This document shows, piece by piece, positions 1 to 11,960 of a DNA stretch of 64,000 bases. The notes beneath the pieces are model-generated. The model saw only the letters and a list, made by a program, of their open reading frames with translations. It made no database searches and was not told the DNA's origin. Position 1 is the stretch's first letter. Each line of letters opens with the position of its first letter. The stretch spans positions 310,001 through 374,000 of the forward strand of contig CM056874.1 in NCBI GenBank assembly GCA_029876055.1, in the 5' to 3' direction. This DNA is from Madurella fahalii (taxonomy: Eukaryota; Ascomycota; Sordariomycetes; Sordariales). The position numbers and the translations under genes were made by a program.

Positions 1-103
1 GGAAGGGGGACATCGGACTCACCCCGCAAGCATCCACGTTTATGGTTTGGGCGCTGGCGAGAGCCGCCAGCGAGAGCAGCGCAAAATATCGGACGCTCAA
101 CAT
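1..103 (-). CDS. 5' end of a secreted-protein gene, cut by the window edge
   Basis: On the minus strand an ATG at 103 opens 27 codons (103 down to 23). They form a clear signal peptide: MLSVRYFALLSLAALASA, then QTINVDACG. A GTGAGT donor follows at 22-17, so the rest of the gene lies left of the window behind an intron. The hydrophobic core and the Ala-Ser-Ala cleavage site argue for secretion. The mature part is too short to name the family. An N-terminal TIxVD stretch resembles the start of some small fungal cupredoxin-like secreted proteins, but that is a guess. Confidence 0.6.
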   Translation of the reverse strand, partial: MLSVRYFALLSLAALASAQTINVDACGVSPMSPF

Positions 104-2647
104 GATGACAAGGATCTCGCGAGGGTAAGTGGAAAGAACCGTCCGGACCAGCGTCTAAAGTAGGCAAGGGACCGAGAGATGTGGATAGGTAGTCAGGAAG
201 TAACTGGGTATCTCCGGGGGTTCAACAGAGTTTCGATGGTTCTCAAGTGCGTGGACAATGTCGTGTTACTTGTACGCGCAAGAGCATATTGTATCGGTTG
301 GCCACCTGGATGTTGGGGGGTTCTGCCGTCTGCGTGATAGACGACTTGGGTTGGGTAAGAAAACGGTTTACGGGCTGCAAAGGATCGTCGCGGTTTGGAA
401 AGGAGAGGCCTGGCGGAAAGAGTGATCGCTGGCCTGAGAATCGAAAATTGCTGGTTTCGTATCTACAGATGTGAAAATGAGCGTATCAAGGGTTGCAGTT
501 GTAAACGAAAGGAAGGGCGAAGAAACTGCCAACCCCGAGTCGAAAGGACAGGACGAAGAGAAGGCAAGCCGACTCTGTGGGAGGGTGGTGAGAGGGCGAG
601 GCAGCGCTCGGAGGCTGGAGGGCGTCGGGTGTGCGAGGTTTAAGTGACCTGGGTTCGGGGCCTTCGCCTGCACGCCCAATCATCAATCCGGGGAAAAGCT
701 CAGTTGCCCACTCATTTTTCGCTCAAATTCCAGTTGAGGGGAACGAGCAGTACATCCTGGTTCATGGAGAACCAGGGATGGAATGCATGGATTTGGCCTC
801 AGCCTGCATCCAAACCCCTGCCAAGCCAGCCATGGCCCGGGGAAGCCCAATGTCGCTCGCCAATTCACCAATTCCGACATCTGTCTTCTCGGGCTGTCTT
901 TCTCTGAAACGAGACACACAACATCGGGATGTGCATAACCCCACGTCGACAATCGCCCTCCCGTCCCTCTCAGCACGATAAGATTTGCTGTGTGTCCCGA
1001 TCTCATCGGCTTGCGCTGCACCTGCATCGGGTCCCGACATAGAAAAGCGGGTAACCCGTCGTTTGCAGCTGGCGCAGGTGCCACTTAATTTTAACCCCCA
1101 ATCCAGGGACCAAAGCCGCCCGCCGCATGTTCCGCGCCTGTCTGCCTTTTCCTGGAGACGGGCGCCCACTTGCAGTTTCAAATATTGGCAGCCAATGAAG
1201 CTTCTCGGTGGAAATGGCGCCGCATGACGACAGCTCTGCTTTTATCTGAACCCTCCCCATCTGTTTCCTGCACAAGTGTGGCTGCCCGCTTTGCCGTGGA
1301 CACCTCCCAAGAGATCCACACAGGGGTCTGACACAAGCTAATTTGGCGATCGACAGGGGTTCGCGGTTAGGAGGGGTTGATGTGCAAGCCACTTCAGCGA
1401 GAACTTGGAATAGAAAAGAGGTGGGACACAGTCAACCGAGAGGAGCACTTTGACGACCGAGAATGCATGAACATATCGTAAAAACCCATCGTTTGTCGAA
1501 GGGCCTATCAATCCGTATAGTACTCGCTAGAACCCTAAGCAATTGCCATGTCACGGCGGGGAAGGACCCGCAAGCATCGATCTTGTCGCGAGGGTTCAAG
1601 TTGGCATGACATTGACGAACGTAGGGCACACCGGCATCGTGACGTTCCGCCTGTGCCTATCCAAGAGGGCGGCTGGACGAAAAGACAGGTAAGACTCTAA
1701 GTACTGGTCTGTTTCTCGATGAGACAGGTTTCCTCTTGGGCAGTGCTACGATAGCCTGGTCTCAGCGCAAACCCACTCGATCTCCTGAATGCCTTTACTT
1801 TAATTAGCACTAGGGCTATGGGTAATGAAGGTAGAGTTTCAACTTCGAGTTATACTGTGTGGATGCAACCTGGCTTGTCGGAGACGAGCGACGCAAGCGC
1901 ATGTTTGCCGCGCTGATACCGGCAGGGCTGTAGCCCCGGCCGAGCTAGTAGAGCCGGGCATAACCTCCGGGGCTCGCACACGGTTGAAGGCTCCTGGCCG
2001 ATGCGTGACAGTGGATTCACTTTAGGTGCGAGATACTGGCATAAGAGGTACTTACTCAATTGTGCTAAATCACTGGAAATGACAGGGGCACCGGACTGTG
2101 CATGTACCTTCTGCTTCATAGAGCCACTGCTTGAGCGGTTATATGCGCCTGCAGAGACGGCTACGATGAATTGAACGTGATGGGATGAGGCGGGATCTGT
2201 TTTATTCACGCTCCTCGGGCACACACTTGGAAGCAATAGCGTTGCCCGAGATTTAGATTCAGCCTATCGTTGTCAGTCAGTAGTAGTGCGCACTGGAGTT
2301 GCTACCTGTCATCTTTCTTGCAATTGCAGTCCCCCCCGTCCCCTTTGATATCCTCCGATCACTTTCCCACCCATGGCCTCTCATGAAGTTCCCCTCCTAA
2401 CCACCATGCTCCTATCTTCCGATCCCGTATTCTTCCCAGCCCTGACTGGCACTTAATCAGTGCACTTTTGCCACTGCAGATGGTGGATCTGCTCAAAGCG
2501 CAGATCCGTCGAGTCGACCTACAACACTCGCAGAAAAGGGTCATCCGTTACCATTTGCTCTTTTTTTTTTTTAGACGCCGGACACACGCTGGGAAGGAAC
2601 AAGAAAAAGAAAGAACAACAAAAAAAAAAAAAAAAAACTAGATGAAA
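104..2647. other. Intergenic, no gene recognised
   Basis: Only short, mutually contradictory open frames are present, without protein-like composition or splice logic. A 12-T run lies at 2561-2572 and an 18-A run at 2620-2637, just beyond the stop of the next gene. Confidence 0.6.
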
Positions 2648-3345
2648 CTAGCGCCGACAGCGTCTCCACCTCACACTGATGGACCGAAGGCTCCTTACCG
2701 TCATCAAGGCCGGCTTGACGGCATCCATGGGCGACAGCCGGACTTCCGAGTTGATGTTGAGCAGGCCCTCAACGCCGCACGGCGACCACACCGTGCTTTC
2801 GACGCCGAACTCGTCCGTCTTGATGTAGTTGTCGTCGTAAGGGCCATGGATGACCAGGGTGGATGCGATCTGTTGCAAGACGAGTTAACGAGGCCAGTAC
2901 TTGGATAAACATGGCGCCAGGTGGGAGAAGACGCAAAACGGGAACTTGCCTGGCGCGAGTCACCGGAGAAGTAGTACGTCGCCTTGCACGTGCCAGTATC
3001 GCCGTCCGGGATCTGGGCGTAGCCGCGGTAGTCGGCCTTGAAGACGGAGAACTGCCAGCCCTGCGGGTACCGGATCTTGACGTTAAGCTGGCAGTTCTTG
3101 CGGTAGTTGGAGGCGGAGATGCCGCTGCCCGCCTGCGCGACGAACTCTGCGTACAGCAGCGTCAGCGTCGTCAGGTCCGACGAGAGCTGGCCCGAGACGG
3201 TGCCCGCCGGGCAACCAGAGCCGGCAAAGGCCAAGCCAACGATCTGCACTTCGTGGCCCGATGGTCCCTCCTGGGGCTCGTCAACCAAGGCGGGTCGCGC
3301 GGCAGCGAGGCCGGAGAAGAGAGCGAGAATGTTGAGGAACTTCAT
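2648..3345 (-). CDS. Secreted DUF4360-family protein, 2 exons, GC-AG intron
   Basis: Exons are 3345-2950 and 2869-2648; the product is 205 aa. It starts with a signal peptide (MKFLNILALFSGLAA). The DUF4360 core follows: GCPAGTVSG, then a block ending RKNCQLNVKI with the family Cys, a GYAQIPDG turn, and a YYFSGDSRQ strand at the exon junction that continues as IASTLVIHGPYDDNY. It ends WSPCG...LNINSEVRLSP and a terminal RWRRC, the usual Trp/Cys ending. The intron (2870-2949, 80 nt) uses a CAG|GCAAGT donor and an AACAG acceptor; phase 0 splicing gives an uninterrupted family match. A codon upstream of 3345 would be TTG, so the ATG at 3345 was chosen. DUF4360 proteins are small extracellular fungal proteins of unknown function. 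The C-terminal dozen residues are the least certain part. Confidence 0.8.
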
Positions 3346-5105
3346 TGTTTTGTTCAAGTTGTTGATGGGGATGTTGAAGGTGCGCTACAGTTGCGAGGTG
3401 CAGGATCCAGTGATCTGATCTGGTGTTGACGGAGCCCCTTTATATACCCTTTTCCGTACCGCTGAAATGCCCGCAGAACTCCTGATGGAAACCAAGCTGC
3501 TTCTATTCTCGTCCATCCCAGATCGATCTAGAGGGTGCTTCCCTAACGCCGGAATTGAAATGTCACGTTGAGGTAATTACGATATAATGGCTCTTTGGTC
3601 ACGAGATCCGAATTCCAAGCTCATTCAGGGGTTTTGCGTGATGCCCTAGGCTTGCTAGCAGAACGAGTGGCGTCGGCGGCATGCTAGCATTGGTCGGAGC
3701 AATATGAAAGCGATATTAAGTATTCCGATCCCCCGGTGCAGCGAGGTGGTGAAGCTAATCTATCACTATACCTTATTCTCTGTTTGTTTCTATTTTGAGA
3801 TGCCGCATATCCCTTCCGCTGCGAGGTGTCGGGTCTCAGCTGGCGCGAGGCATCGCCAACGCACCGTGCAGGGCCCGTCGACTCCAGAGTATAATGTCTC
3901 ACCGCATCCTGACAAGGGAAATCCCCGCACCCGCTGTTGGGTCTTCATATCCAATCCAGACCGCCTAGGGTTAATATCAAGAATTAGTCCACCAACACTT
4001 GCTCTCCAGCACACACCACTCGTTTCGCCACAGCCGAGATACGGCCCGCAAAGCAGGACACGGTAGCCCACAGAGAAAGGGCCATCGACATGGTGGATGA
4101 ACTTTACACCGGGCTGCAGGAGGGCCCAGAACCCGGTTACTGGCTAATACGGGACACGATCATTTATTATCGGGAGGCGGGGGCCGGTAGAGAATCTGGG
4201 GCGTCTGGAGCCCAGCAGGCAGCTGAGGCGGAGACGAAATAGGCTAAAGCAAAATAAACAAGCTGGCCGGTGCCTAGGCGCAGCTTGTAGTACAGAGCAT
4301 ACCCAATAGTCACACTGCGGGAAATGGCAGCCTTTTCCTTGCCGGGGCCAAGTGGATGCATTGAAGACGCGCCCCGCGGTCAAGGGCTGTCGCATTCTTC
4401 AAGAAAGCTAGAGAAGAACCAAGGTGCAGGAACAGGGATTGTAGAGTGTGGAATTGCACAAGCCCTACAATAGTGTACTCTGTCGGTTTTGTGTTGGGAA
4501 AGCTATGGTTTCCCTAGGAGTTAGCGGGATTACTCGAGTGCTACCTGGCTTCAACGGCCTTTATATGAAAAGCATCGCATGTTCCGACAGAAAAAAACGG
4601 GGAATGAAACCTCAGCCACTAAGATATCACACTTCTTAGTAAGGACCCCCCACAAGCCCTTCGCTTCACCTACTGACCAGTTTCCCCGCTCGGTCCATAT
4701 CTCGGCCTCATTGTTACACTCAGGCTCTCCCGGCCGTGTGTGGTGTGGGGACAACAGACCGGAACCTTTATCATCGGGTCCACTGATCGTTGAACGCATA
4801 GAGGGCATTTCCCGCTTTGCTGGCTTGGAATCGCTTTTTTCGATCAGAAACTGTGGGAAAGCAATGTTGGCATGACAAAGCCCTGGATATTGCGTAACTG
4901 GGACCCATAACCTACTTACCCTTGGCTGCCAAACCGGATTTTGGATCCGGTTTGCTCTCTGCGCTTCGAAATAATCAACCGCAACGGGTTGGAAACTGTG
5001 GTGGCCGCATCTCTGTTGGGTCGCGGACGGCAACTATGTTAGGTCCCTGAGGCATAGCCTTTGTAGGACAGAATAACCACAATGGTATGGACGAGGTTGT
5101 CACTG
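3346..5105. other. Intergenic, promoter side of the DUF4360 gene
   Basis: Apart from a TATA box at 3439-3446 I see no gene. The 160-codon minus frame at 4551-5033 has no recognisable domain and no codon bias. Confidence 0.5.
3439..3446 (-). promoter_or_regulatory. TATA box of the DUF4360 gene
   Basis: TATATAAA on the minus strand lies 94 bases upstream of the ATG at 3345, a spacing typical of strongly expressed fungal secreted-protein genes. Inferred from position only. Confidence 0.5.
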
Positions 5106-5810
5106 TCACTGTGGCAGTGATGTCGGGTCATACAGGGGGTCTTGACGATACGAAGGTGGGTCATTCTGCGTCTGAGAAGCAACCTCTCGGGCAGGGATTT
5201 GATGAGAAGCCGCAACGCCGGAGGGTGAAAAGGATAGCCGGCTTAGTAGCGAATTGAAAGCGTCCTTGTTTCCATGGAAGTCGTCGGACATCACCAGGAG
5301 AGAGCTTCCACCTTTGGAATTGCGATCTTCCTTGCCCGGTGCTTCGGACTTTCTTTGCCGTTGGTGGTCTGCTTCTTTTGGCAGAACAGTGCCCCGAGAG
5401 GACGTTGTGTCTGTGCATCTCTGACGCTTTCTTTGTTTGCCAGATTGTTCCTCGGTAGAGATCGACCGAAACGCTGGGTGAACAGCGAATTGGAGGGTGG
5501 CATGGGGCGTCATGGCGTCGATCATATCCAGCTGCCGGCGGATCAGCTCGGTGCCTCCCTGCCCGGCGACTGTTTGGTTGGGCCCAACGCATATCCAGTT
5601 TGAGGCGGCGTCTTCGTCGGCCGAGATGTCGGTGCGCTCAAGCCGCAGAGCTGAGCCATCCGTTCGTACATGAACGCTACCAGGTTCGAGAATTTCTGTG
5701 TAAACTCGACGTTTTACGATCGGATAGTCGCCGCTATCCTCCCCGAGCGACTGACGATGTGGTCTCTTCGTGCTCGTGCGGTGACTGGTTTCGGTCTCTT
5801 GGTCGGCCAT
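5106..5810 (-). CDS. Possible hypothetical protein, 234 aa
   Basis: A single open minus frame. It stays open to an upstream ATG at 5999, but the ATG at 5810 (MADQETETSHRTS) begins the part with protein-like composition. The product is polar, rich in Arg, Lys, Ser and Gln. It has basic clusters (KRPHRQS, KRRVY, KQRKRQR) that could be nuclear-localisation signals, and an acidic/Ser-rich tail. No domain recognised. An overlapping plus frame of 109 codons exists, and base composition does not decide between them. It may be an orphan gene or a long chance frame. Confidence 0.4.
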   Translation of the reverse strand: MADQETETSHRTSTKRPHRQSLGEDSGDYPIVKRRVYTEILEPGSVHVRTDGSALRLERTDISADEDAASNWICVGPNQTVAGQGGTELIRRQLDMIDAMTPHATLQFAVHPAFRSISTEEQSGKQRKRQRCTDTTSSRGTVLPKEADHQRQRKSEAPGKEDRNSKGGSSLLVMSDDFHGNKDAFNSLLSRLSFSPSGVAASHQIPAREVASQTQNDPPSYRQDPLYDPTSLPQ

Positions 5811-6071
5811 CACGATGGATTCGCGACGTAAGTTGAAGAAAGCCTGGCTTGGAAGGCTAGAGTTGCTCGTTAGAATAAACATAGATCCAATGGAACCAGG
5901 GGATCCTGTACCCGCCTTGAGTTCGATAAAATGCGTGGTTGGGAGACGTATAACCTGAAGCGAATGCAAGCAGAAAATATCAACTAGAAGATGAAACATT
6001 AGGTATGGTCAGGTGGGCTGGAAAATGTTTAATCAATGCGACCTTTCTTTTCATCTTGTCTCTTGCTCTCG

Positions 6072-6127
6072 CCTCGCTCCTCGCTCCTCGCTCCTCGCTC
6101 CTCGCTCCTCGCTCCTCGCTCCTCGCT
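6072..6127. repeat. Tandem CCTCGCT, 8 copies
   Basis: Eight perfect head-to-tail 7-bp copies (56 bp) plus two extra bases. The unit is not a multiple of three, so the overlapping frames are repeat artefacts. Confidence 0.95.
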
Positions 6128-8392
6128 CCATGCTTTCCACCTTCTTCCGTTCCTTCTTTCCTTTCCTTTGTCCGTTTCCATCCGCTATTTCCTCTATTCT
6201 TTAGCGTCTCGCCCTGAACTCCTGCACCTAGCTTACTTTGCGCATTCCTTTTCTGAAGTACCCGGAGGAGTTTAGCAAGTTAGACGCTGGACTGGGCTAC
6301 TCTCTCCAGGATTTCCCGTTCGCGTTCTCTTCCAGCATCAAACCCCGGAAACCTCTCGCAGCACTGCCCTGTCCCAAATCAGACTACTACTGCGCTTCGT
6401 TGTGAGAGCTCGTTTCTAGCCACACATTATAAATTTAAATCGATTAAGCGAGTTTGTTCCTCTCAATAAACGAATCGTTAGACTGTTAGTTGTCTGGGCT
6501 CTTCTCTGCTCCCTTGGCGCGCGTTTGCAAAATCGAGAGGCGGGTTATGACGTCATTGTGGTTAGCTGGGATAGATCAATTCGTTCGCTCAATCGTTTCG
6601 CTAGTGCAATACTGCTTGTTGCATAGATAGACCAAGCATTTAAGTCCCAATCACGATGCGATAACCGGAGGTTTGAATTCTGTTTGGATCAATTAAGGGA
6701 GATGCAACCTGGAAGCTGGCGCAACTCGGACAAGGACGGCGGCAGAGGCGGCAACAGCGTTCGGCGTGCCTCTCCGGAACCCTTGCTTCCCTCTGCCGGT
6801 TCACCAGAACAAGTCTCCTGTCCCTAAACCGTTCCTGGAACCTGCTTGGTCAACCCCCCGTACAAAATGAGATGAGGGAGCAATGCTCGGCATCGAAGGA
6901 CTGCGGAACTGGACTGTTGCCTGAATCTCTGACAAGTCCCTCGGCATCGTTTCGGGGCACTTCTACGATGGGAGGCACGTGCCGCAACCGCGTGCCAGAC
7001 CCAGCGCGGCAGGCAATCTGGACTGGTTGGAGGAAAACCGTCCGAATCCCGGCTCGATTGGTGGGACGAACAAGATGCGCTGCTAGACCTTGTAGCTGTG
7101 ACGCTTAAAAGAACCCCCATAAGACATTCATGTCGACGGGAAAGAACGTGTAGGGGAAAGACGGCCTCGAATTGGGCGGCATCTCTCGATCTCTCCGGGC
7201 TGTCTTGCTCGTTGAATCCGTCCAGCCTCCCGCTGTTACATTGCGCTCCGCTCGCTCGTCAGCAGGATGACGCGATATTTGCTAAATTCCCAGGGAATGT
7301 GGGGGCGAGAGGGGCCTAGACCCGCAGGTCACCGGATATGACGGCACCCCACAATGCAGCACTACGTCATAGGGCTCGGTTCGGGAGGACTCGCGGTGAG
7401 AGATTCACCAGGCGTGGCAGGTGGATTCTCGGCAGAGCAAAGCGAGACACTGCCAGACCAACGACCCAACCCGTGTGAAAATTCCACAGCGCCGAGCCGC
7501 GGGTGGTTGATTCGCGCATGGCGCTCTTGGAAGCAGAATCTGGGTCTGGCGTGGTGGTCAGGGTCCTGCGGGAACGAGCGAGGCATTCTCTCATTGGCTG
7601 CCGACGGCGAGATCAGCAGGATCGGCAGAAACCCGGGGCTCGGCGGCCTTTTGTGCTTCCGCCCAGGCATTCGAAAAAAATCCAGCAGAGACCCTGGGAT
7701 TCTCTGTCAGGAAAGGATGCGCCACCATCGCAGCAGTTGTTCAAATTTTTTTTAATTTTTTTTTTTAATTTTTTATTTTTATTTTTTTTTAACCTTCCTT
7801 CCCCCTTTCCTTCGAGTCGTCCGAGGGCCGATCGGAAGAAGGCTCTGACCGGTCGCTTTCGGAAGTCTCACAGTTCCGGCCAAGATAAATCGGGGTTTTG
7901 CTCCATCGGACCTGAGACAACCCACTCGTAAATCGTAGCGCGCGATGCTAGCGTGACCGTGTCCCCCACGCTCTTCTCGAGATCCAGAGCAGTCAGAAGG
8001 CCAGGTTTGTAACAGCCCTCGGGCGCCGAACATCAAGTCAGGAAATCGGCCTTGTTCAGATGCCGTGATTGATTTCCAAGGGCGCCGCGAAGGGACCGCA
8101 AAAGGCTCAAAGCGTTTGTTGCAAATTGTTGCTTTGGCGGGTGGGCCCAGTCACGGAAGTGGGGCCGCCGATTTTGCATTTCCTAGGGGTGCACATCTGC
8201 ATGATGGGTCAACCACCACCGTCGGCTGGGGTCGACAGCTGAAGGTGCTGCCTCGTGAAGCCGGACCGAAACAGGGGCTGGGCGCGACTTGCACTGTCTG
8301 TAACTACTATCCTTCGTGGTACTGTACACTAGCATACACGTCGAGCTGGAGCTTGCTCACACGCGCATCCACACGTAACTCGCGCACGCATG

Positions 8393-8450
8393 CACACACA
8401 CACACACACACACACCCACACACACACATTCTCTCTCTCTCTCCCTCTCT
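8393..8450. repeat. (CA)n-(CT)n compound microsatellite
   Basis: A CA run at 8393-8428, interrupted once, is followed directly by a CT run at 8431-8450, about 330 bases upstream of the Prp24 start. Confidence 0.95.
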
Positions 8451-8777
8451 TTTCCTCTCACGCACATCCCGCTAAACCCACTGTGCGACAGTGACACGGT
8501 GCACGGCAGCAGCGGCCTGAGGTTCCAGACTCGGCCCTTGCACCTAGGCCATCAGGTCCGCGCTGCGAGCTTTCGGGTCATCACCGGGTTTAGCCCAGTC
8601 CAGAACCTTCCTGCCAAATTTCAGCATTCAACCGTTCGCCGATCGCCCTTGTTCAACGCTCATCGCTCAACGCTCAGCGCGCTGCTGCGAACCGCCCATC
8701 GCCCCTCCGCCACGCCGAGTAATCATCAATCAAGTCACCATCCGATGACTCGGCATTTCTGACACCACGCTGGCAAA

Positions 8778-11700
8778 ATGGCGAACCCGGTGGGGGAGGA
8801 TAACTGGGTCGAGTATGTCGACCAACAGCTGCGCGAGGCCAACGACCTCGAGGGCCGCGTGCGCGTCGTCGAATCCTTCCAGCGCGCGACCCAGGCCGAG
8901 CCCGGCAGCCTCAAGGTGTGGATGGCCTACTGCGAATACTTTTGGTCGCTCTACACCGACTGCCAGCCCGGCAGCGACGCTGGCTGGCCGCACGACGAGC
9001 AGCAGATCGGCCGCGAGTCGTTCACGCTCGACGCCGCCCTCAACCTGTGGCAGGAGGGCTACGAAGCCGTCCAGTACCGCCTGTCCGACAGCCACGAGCT
9101 ATGGAACCGCTGGGTGTCGCTCGAGATGGAGCTGCTGCGGCGCACCGCGACCGAGGCCGGCGTCCGGAGGATCACACATCTGTTCAAGAACCGCCTCGCT
9201 GTCCCCCACTCCACCTGGGATGCCACGTCGCAGATGTTCTCCAACTTCCTCTCCGAGTACAACCGGCAGGCCTACGAGAGCGAGATGGCCCAGGTGACTA
9301 AGAATGCCAGGGACGCGAAGCGGCTGTACGAGCTGCGCGACCCTTGGGAGACCAAGCTCCAGCTCGCCACCAAGACTCACGATGCCGCCGCGCTGCGCGC
9401 CGCCATGGCCGAGTACATCCACTGGGAAATCCGGCAGACCAAGTCGAAGAAGGACACCGTGGTCAATTTCCGCATCTGCCTCGGCCTCTTCTCGCGCGCC
9501 CTCACTGGCGTCCTGGCCTCGGATGAGGACACTTGGCTTAACTTTGCAGTGCTAATCTCGACCACGCACACAGAGCTCAAGACCGGCCGCTCCCAGATGC
9601 CCCTAAGCCTGGTGCCCAACATGCTCGACGTCCTGCAGCGCGCCGTGCACCACGTCCCGTGGTCGGGCCCCATCTGGGCGCGCTACATCCTGACCGCCGA
9701 GGAGGCCGGCTTGTCCTTCACCGACATCGAGCGCATCAAGCACGCCGCCACCAATAGCGCCCAATTGGACAGGGACGGCATGGCGGGCGTCCTCGACATG
9801 TACGCCGCCTGGTGCGGCTACCTCAAGCGGACGGCCATGAACCCCAATGCCACCGAGGAGGCGGTCGATGTGGCCGAGGTGGGACTCCCGTCGGCGCTCG
9901 AGGACGTCAAGCATTGGGGCAAGCGCAAGTACGGCGAGGCGTACCAGGGCGACCCCGACTTTCGGCTAGAGAAGATCTTGATCCAGTTTCTAACAGAGCG
10001 CAAGGATGACATTGACGGCGCCCGGTCCGTCTGGGATGAGTTGTCCCAGATCGAGCTGCACGCCAACAACTATGACTTTTGGCTCAACTGGTACATGTGG
10101 GAGATGGTCGTCTTCACCACGGCCAGGAGCAAGACACGGAGCCCGACGCCGGCCACTCAGGCCCAAGGACTGCGGGTGCCCGCGTTTGCGACGCGCGTCT
10201 TCACCCGGGCGCTCAAGGTGCGCACACTCGATTGGCCGGAGCGCATCATGGAGGTCTATCTCAACCACTGCAACGACTACGAGCACGCCGAGACCTTGCG
10301 GGAGGCCCAGGACACCATCTACAAGACGCGCAAGGGCGTAGCCAAGAGGCGCGAGCGCGAGACGGCGCAGGCAGCTCAGCAGACAGCCCAACAACAGGCC
10401 GCACTGGCAGTCAGCGCGCACGATCACGTCATGGTGGATGCTGCCGACGGGGGATCGCCCGGGTTCAAGCGGAAGCGCGAGGCGACGCCCGGCGATGACG
10501 AAAGCGGGAACAAGCGGCCGAAAGGCGACGCGAACGGCGAGAAACTGAAGCGGGACCGGGAGAACACCTCGGTATTCGTCGCGAACCTGCCGAGCGAGGC
10601 AACGCAAACCAAGGTGAAGCAGTTCTTTCGCGAGTACGGGCACATCAACAACATTGACCTGCAGAAACGTGACGATGCGGCAGTGGCGCTGGTCGAGTTC
10701 CGCACTCCCGACGACGCCAGGTCGGCGCTGCTACGCGACGGCAAGTATTTCGGCGATCGCGTCGTCCAGGTCACGGCCGCGACCGACTGCACGCTCTACA
10801 TCACCAACTACCCTCCCGAAGCCGGCGAGCAGTACATCCGCGACCTCTTCAAGGATTGCGGCGAAATCTTTAGCGTCCGCTTCCCCAGCGTCAAGTATAA
10901 CACCAAGCGCCGCTTCTGCTACTTGACATTCCGCGACCGCGCCTCGGCCGCCGCCGCCACCAAGCTCGACGGCAAGCCCCTCGAAGGCGGCAAGTACAAG
11001 CTACTCGCCAAGTTCTCAGACCCGCTTGCCAAACAGCACCGGCAGGGCGCTCAGGCCGAAGAGCGGGAGCTGCACGTCGTCAATCTGCCTCGCAACACAT
11101 CCGAGGAGGACGTCCGCGGCCTGTTCGCCAAGGCCGGGAATGTCCTGAGCGTGCGGGTGCCGCGCAACATGGCGGGCCACAGCCACGGCACGGCGTTTGT
11201 AGTCATGGAGACCAAGGCCGAGGCGCAGGAGGCGATTCGGACCTTGGACAAGCTCATCTTTGGCAACCGCGCGGTCAAGGTCGAACTGTCCCGTCCCCCG
11301 ACGCACAAGACGACGGCGACGAGTCGAGCGGCCGACGGTACAACGCCGGAGGCTGGCTCGCCTTCTCCGGGACCTTCGGGGCCAACACCGGCCGAGATCG
11401 CCGCGCGGACGATTACCGTGTTGGGTATACCCGACACAATGAACGATGCGCGGGTGCGGAGCGTGCTGGCGCCGCTGATAGGGGGCCAAGAGAGTATTGT
11501 GAAACTGGTGCTGCACCCGACGCATGGCGGGGCGGTGGTCGAGTTTGGCGATGCTGCGGCGGCGGGCAAGGCGGCGCTGGCGATTGAAGGAGTCGAGGTC
11601 GAGGGCGGGACAAAACTTAAGACTGGGACAGTGGCAGAGCTGTTTAGGAGTAAAGGAGAGAAGAGGATCGACCGGATCGATACAGCTGGCGGGAAAAAGG

Positions 11701-11960
11701 CACCTACTGCGGCGGAGCTGATGCCCCCCCCGCAGACTGTGCGCAGACCGGTGGCGGGAACGCTGGGGAGAGGAGGGAAAAGGGGCTTGGGGTTTTTGCC
11801 AAAGAAAGATAGCGGCATGAATGGAATTGCACCGACCGCAACCGTGGCTCCAACTGGCGCTACGGGCGGGGGCAAGAGTAATGCCGACTTCAAAAAGATG
11901 TTTTTGGGGGGCAAAGGGGAACAACAGAACACGGAAGGTAATGGGAGCAATACTGACTGA
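8778..11960 (+). CDS. prp24: U4/U6 snRNP recycling factor Prp24/SART3
   Basis: A single 1060-codon exon starting in good context (GCAAAATGG). Residues 1 to about 515 are helical HAT (half-TPR) repeats with many paired aromatic residues. A basic nuclear-signal linker follows (KRKREATPGDD, NKRPKG, about 565-590). Four RRM domains come next: about 594-665 (VFVANLP RNP2), 668-745 (LYITNYP), 761-840 (LHVVNLP) and 878-950 (ITVLGIP, degenerate). The C-terminus carries the conserved Lsm-binding element (NADFKKMFLGG, about 1035-1045). HAT plus RRMs plus this tail is the SART3/Prp24 arrangement; yeast Prp24 lacks most of the HAT region. The protein anneals U4 and U6 snRNAs during spliceosome recycling in the nucleus, helped by the Lsm2-8 ring. 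No intron or truncation seen. Confidence 0.93.
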   Translation: MANPVGEDNWVEYVDQQLREANDLEGRVRVVESFQRATQAEPGSLKVWMAYCEYFWSLYTDCQPGSDAGWPHDEQQIGRESFTLDAALNLWQEGYEAVQYRLSDSHELWNRWVSLEMELLRRTATEAGVRRITHLFKNRLAVPHSTWDATSQMFSNFLSEYNRQAYESEMAQVTKNARDAKRLYELRDPWETKLQLATKTHDAAALRAAMAEYIHWEIRQTKSKKDTVVNFRICLGLFSRALTGVLASDEDTWLNFAVLISTTHTELKTGRSQMPLSLVPNMLDVLQRAVHHVPWSGPIWARYILTAEEAGLSFTDIERIKHAATNSAQLDRDGMAGVLDMYAAWCGYLKRTAMNPNATEEAVDVAEVGLPSALEDVKHWGKRKYGEAYQGDPDFRLEKILIQFLTERKDDIDGARSVWDELSQIELHANNYDFWLNWYMWEMVVFTTARSKTRSPTPATQAQGLRVPAFATRVFTRALKVRTLDWPERIMEVYLNHCNDYEHAETLREAQDTIYKTRKGVAKRRERETAQAAQQTAQQQAALAVSAHDHVMVDAADGGSPGFKRKREATPGDDESGNKRPKGDANGEKLKRDRENTSVFVANLPSEATQTKVKQFFREYGHINNIDLQKRDDAAVALVEFRTPDDARSALLRDGKYFGDRVVQVTAATDCTLYITNYPPEAGEQYIRDLFKDCGEIFSVRFPSVKYNTKRRFCYLTFRDRASAAAATKLDGKPLEGGKYKLLAKFSDPLAKQHRQGAQAEERELHVVNLPRNTSEEDVRGLFAKAGNVLSVRVPRNMAGHSHGTAFVVMETKAEAQEAIRTLDKLIFGNRAVKVELSRPPTHKTTATSRAADGTTPEAGSPSPGPSGPTPAEIAARTITVLGIPDTMNDARVRSVLAPLIGGQESIVKLVLHPTHGGAVVEFGDAAAAGKAALAIEGVEVEGGTKLKTGTVAELFRSKGEKRIDRIDTAGGKKAPTAAELMPPPQTVRRPVAGTLGRGGKRGLGFLPKKDSGMNGIAPTATVAPTGATGGGKSNADFKKMFLGGKGEQQNTEGNGSNTD

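Larger units (their letters stand above)
6000..8777. other. Intergenic with simple repeats
   Basis: No credible gene. It contains the 7-bp tandem at 6072-6127, a T-rich stretch at 7746-7790 and the CA/CT microsatellite at 8393-8450. The last 300 bases, pyrimidine-rich, are the likely leader of the Prp24 gene. Confidence 0.55.

Noticed and set aside
2704..2870. Read-through C-terminus of the DUF4360 protein (TTTTTTSRR...)
   Set aside because: It is a frame outside the family; the GC-AG splice gives the correct strand order.
8393..8450. CRISPR-like or minisatellite array
   Set aside because: A simple dinucleotide repeat without spacers.
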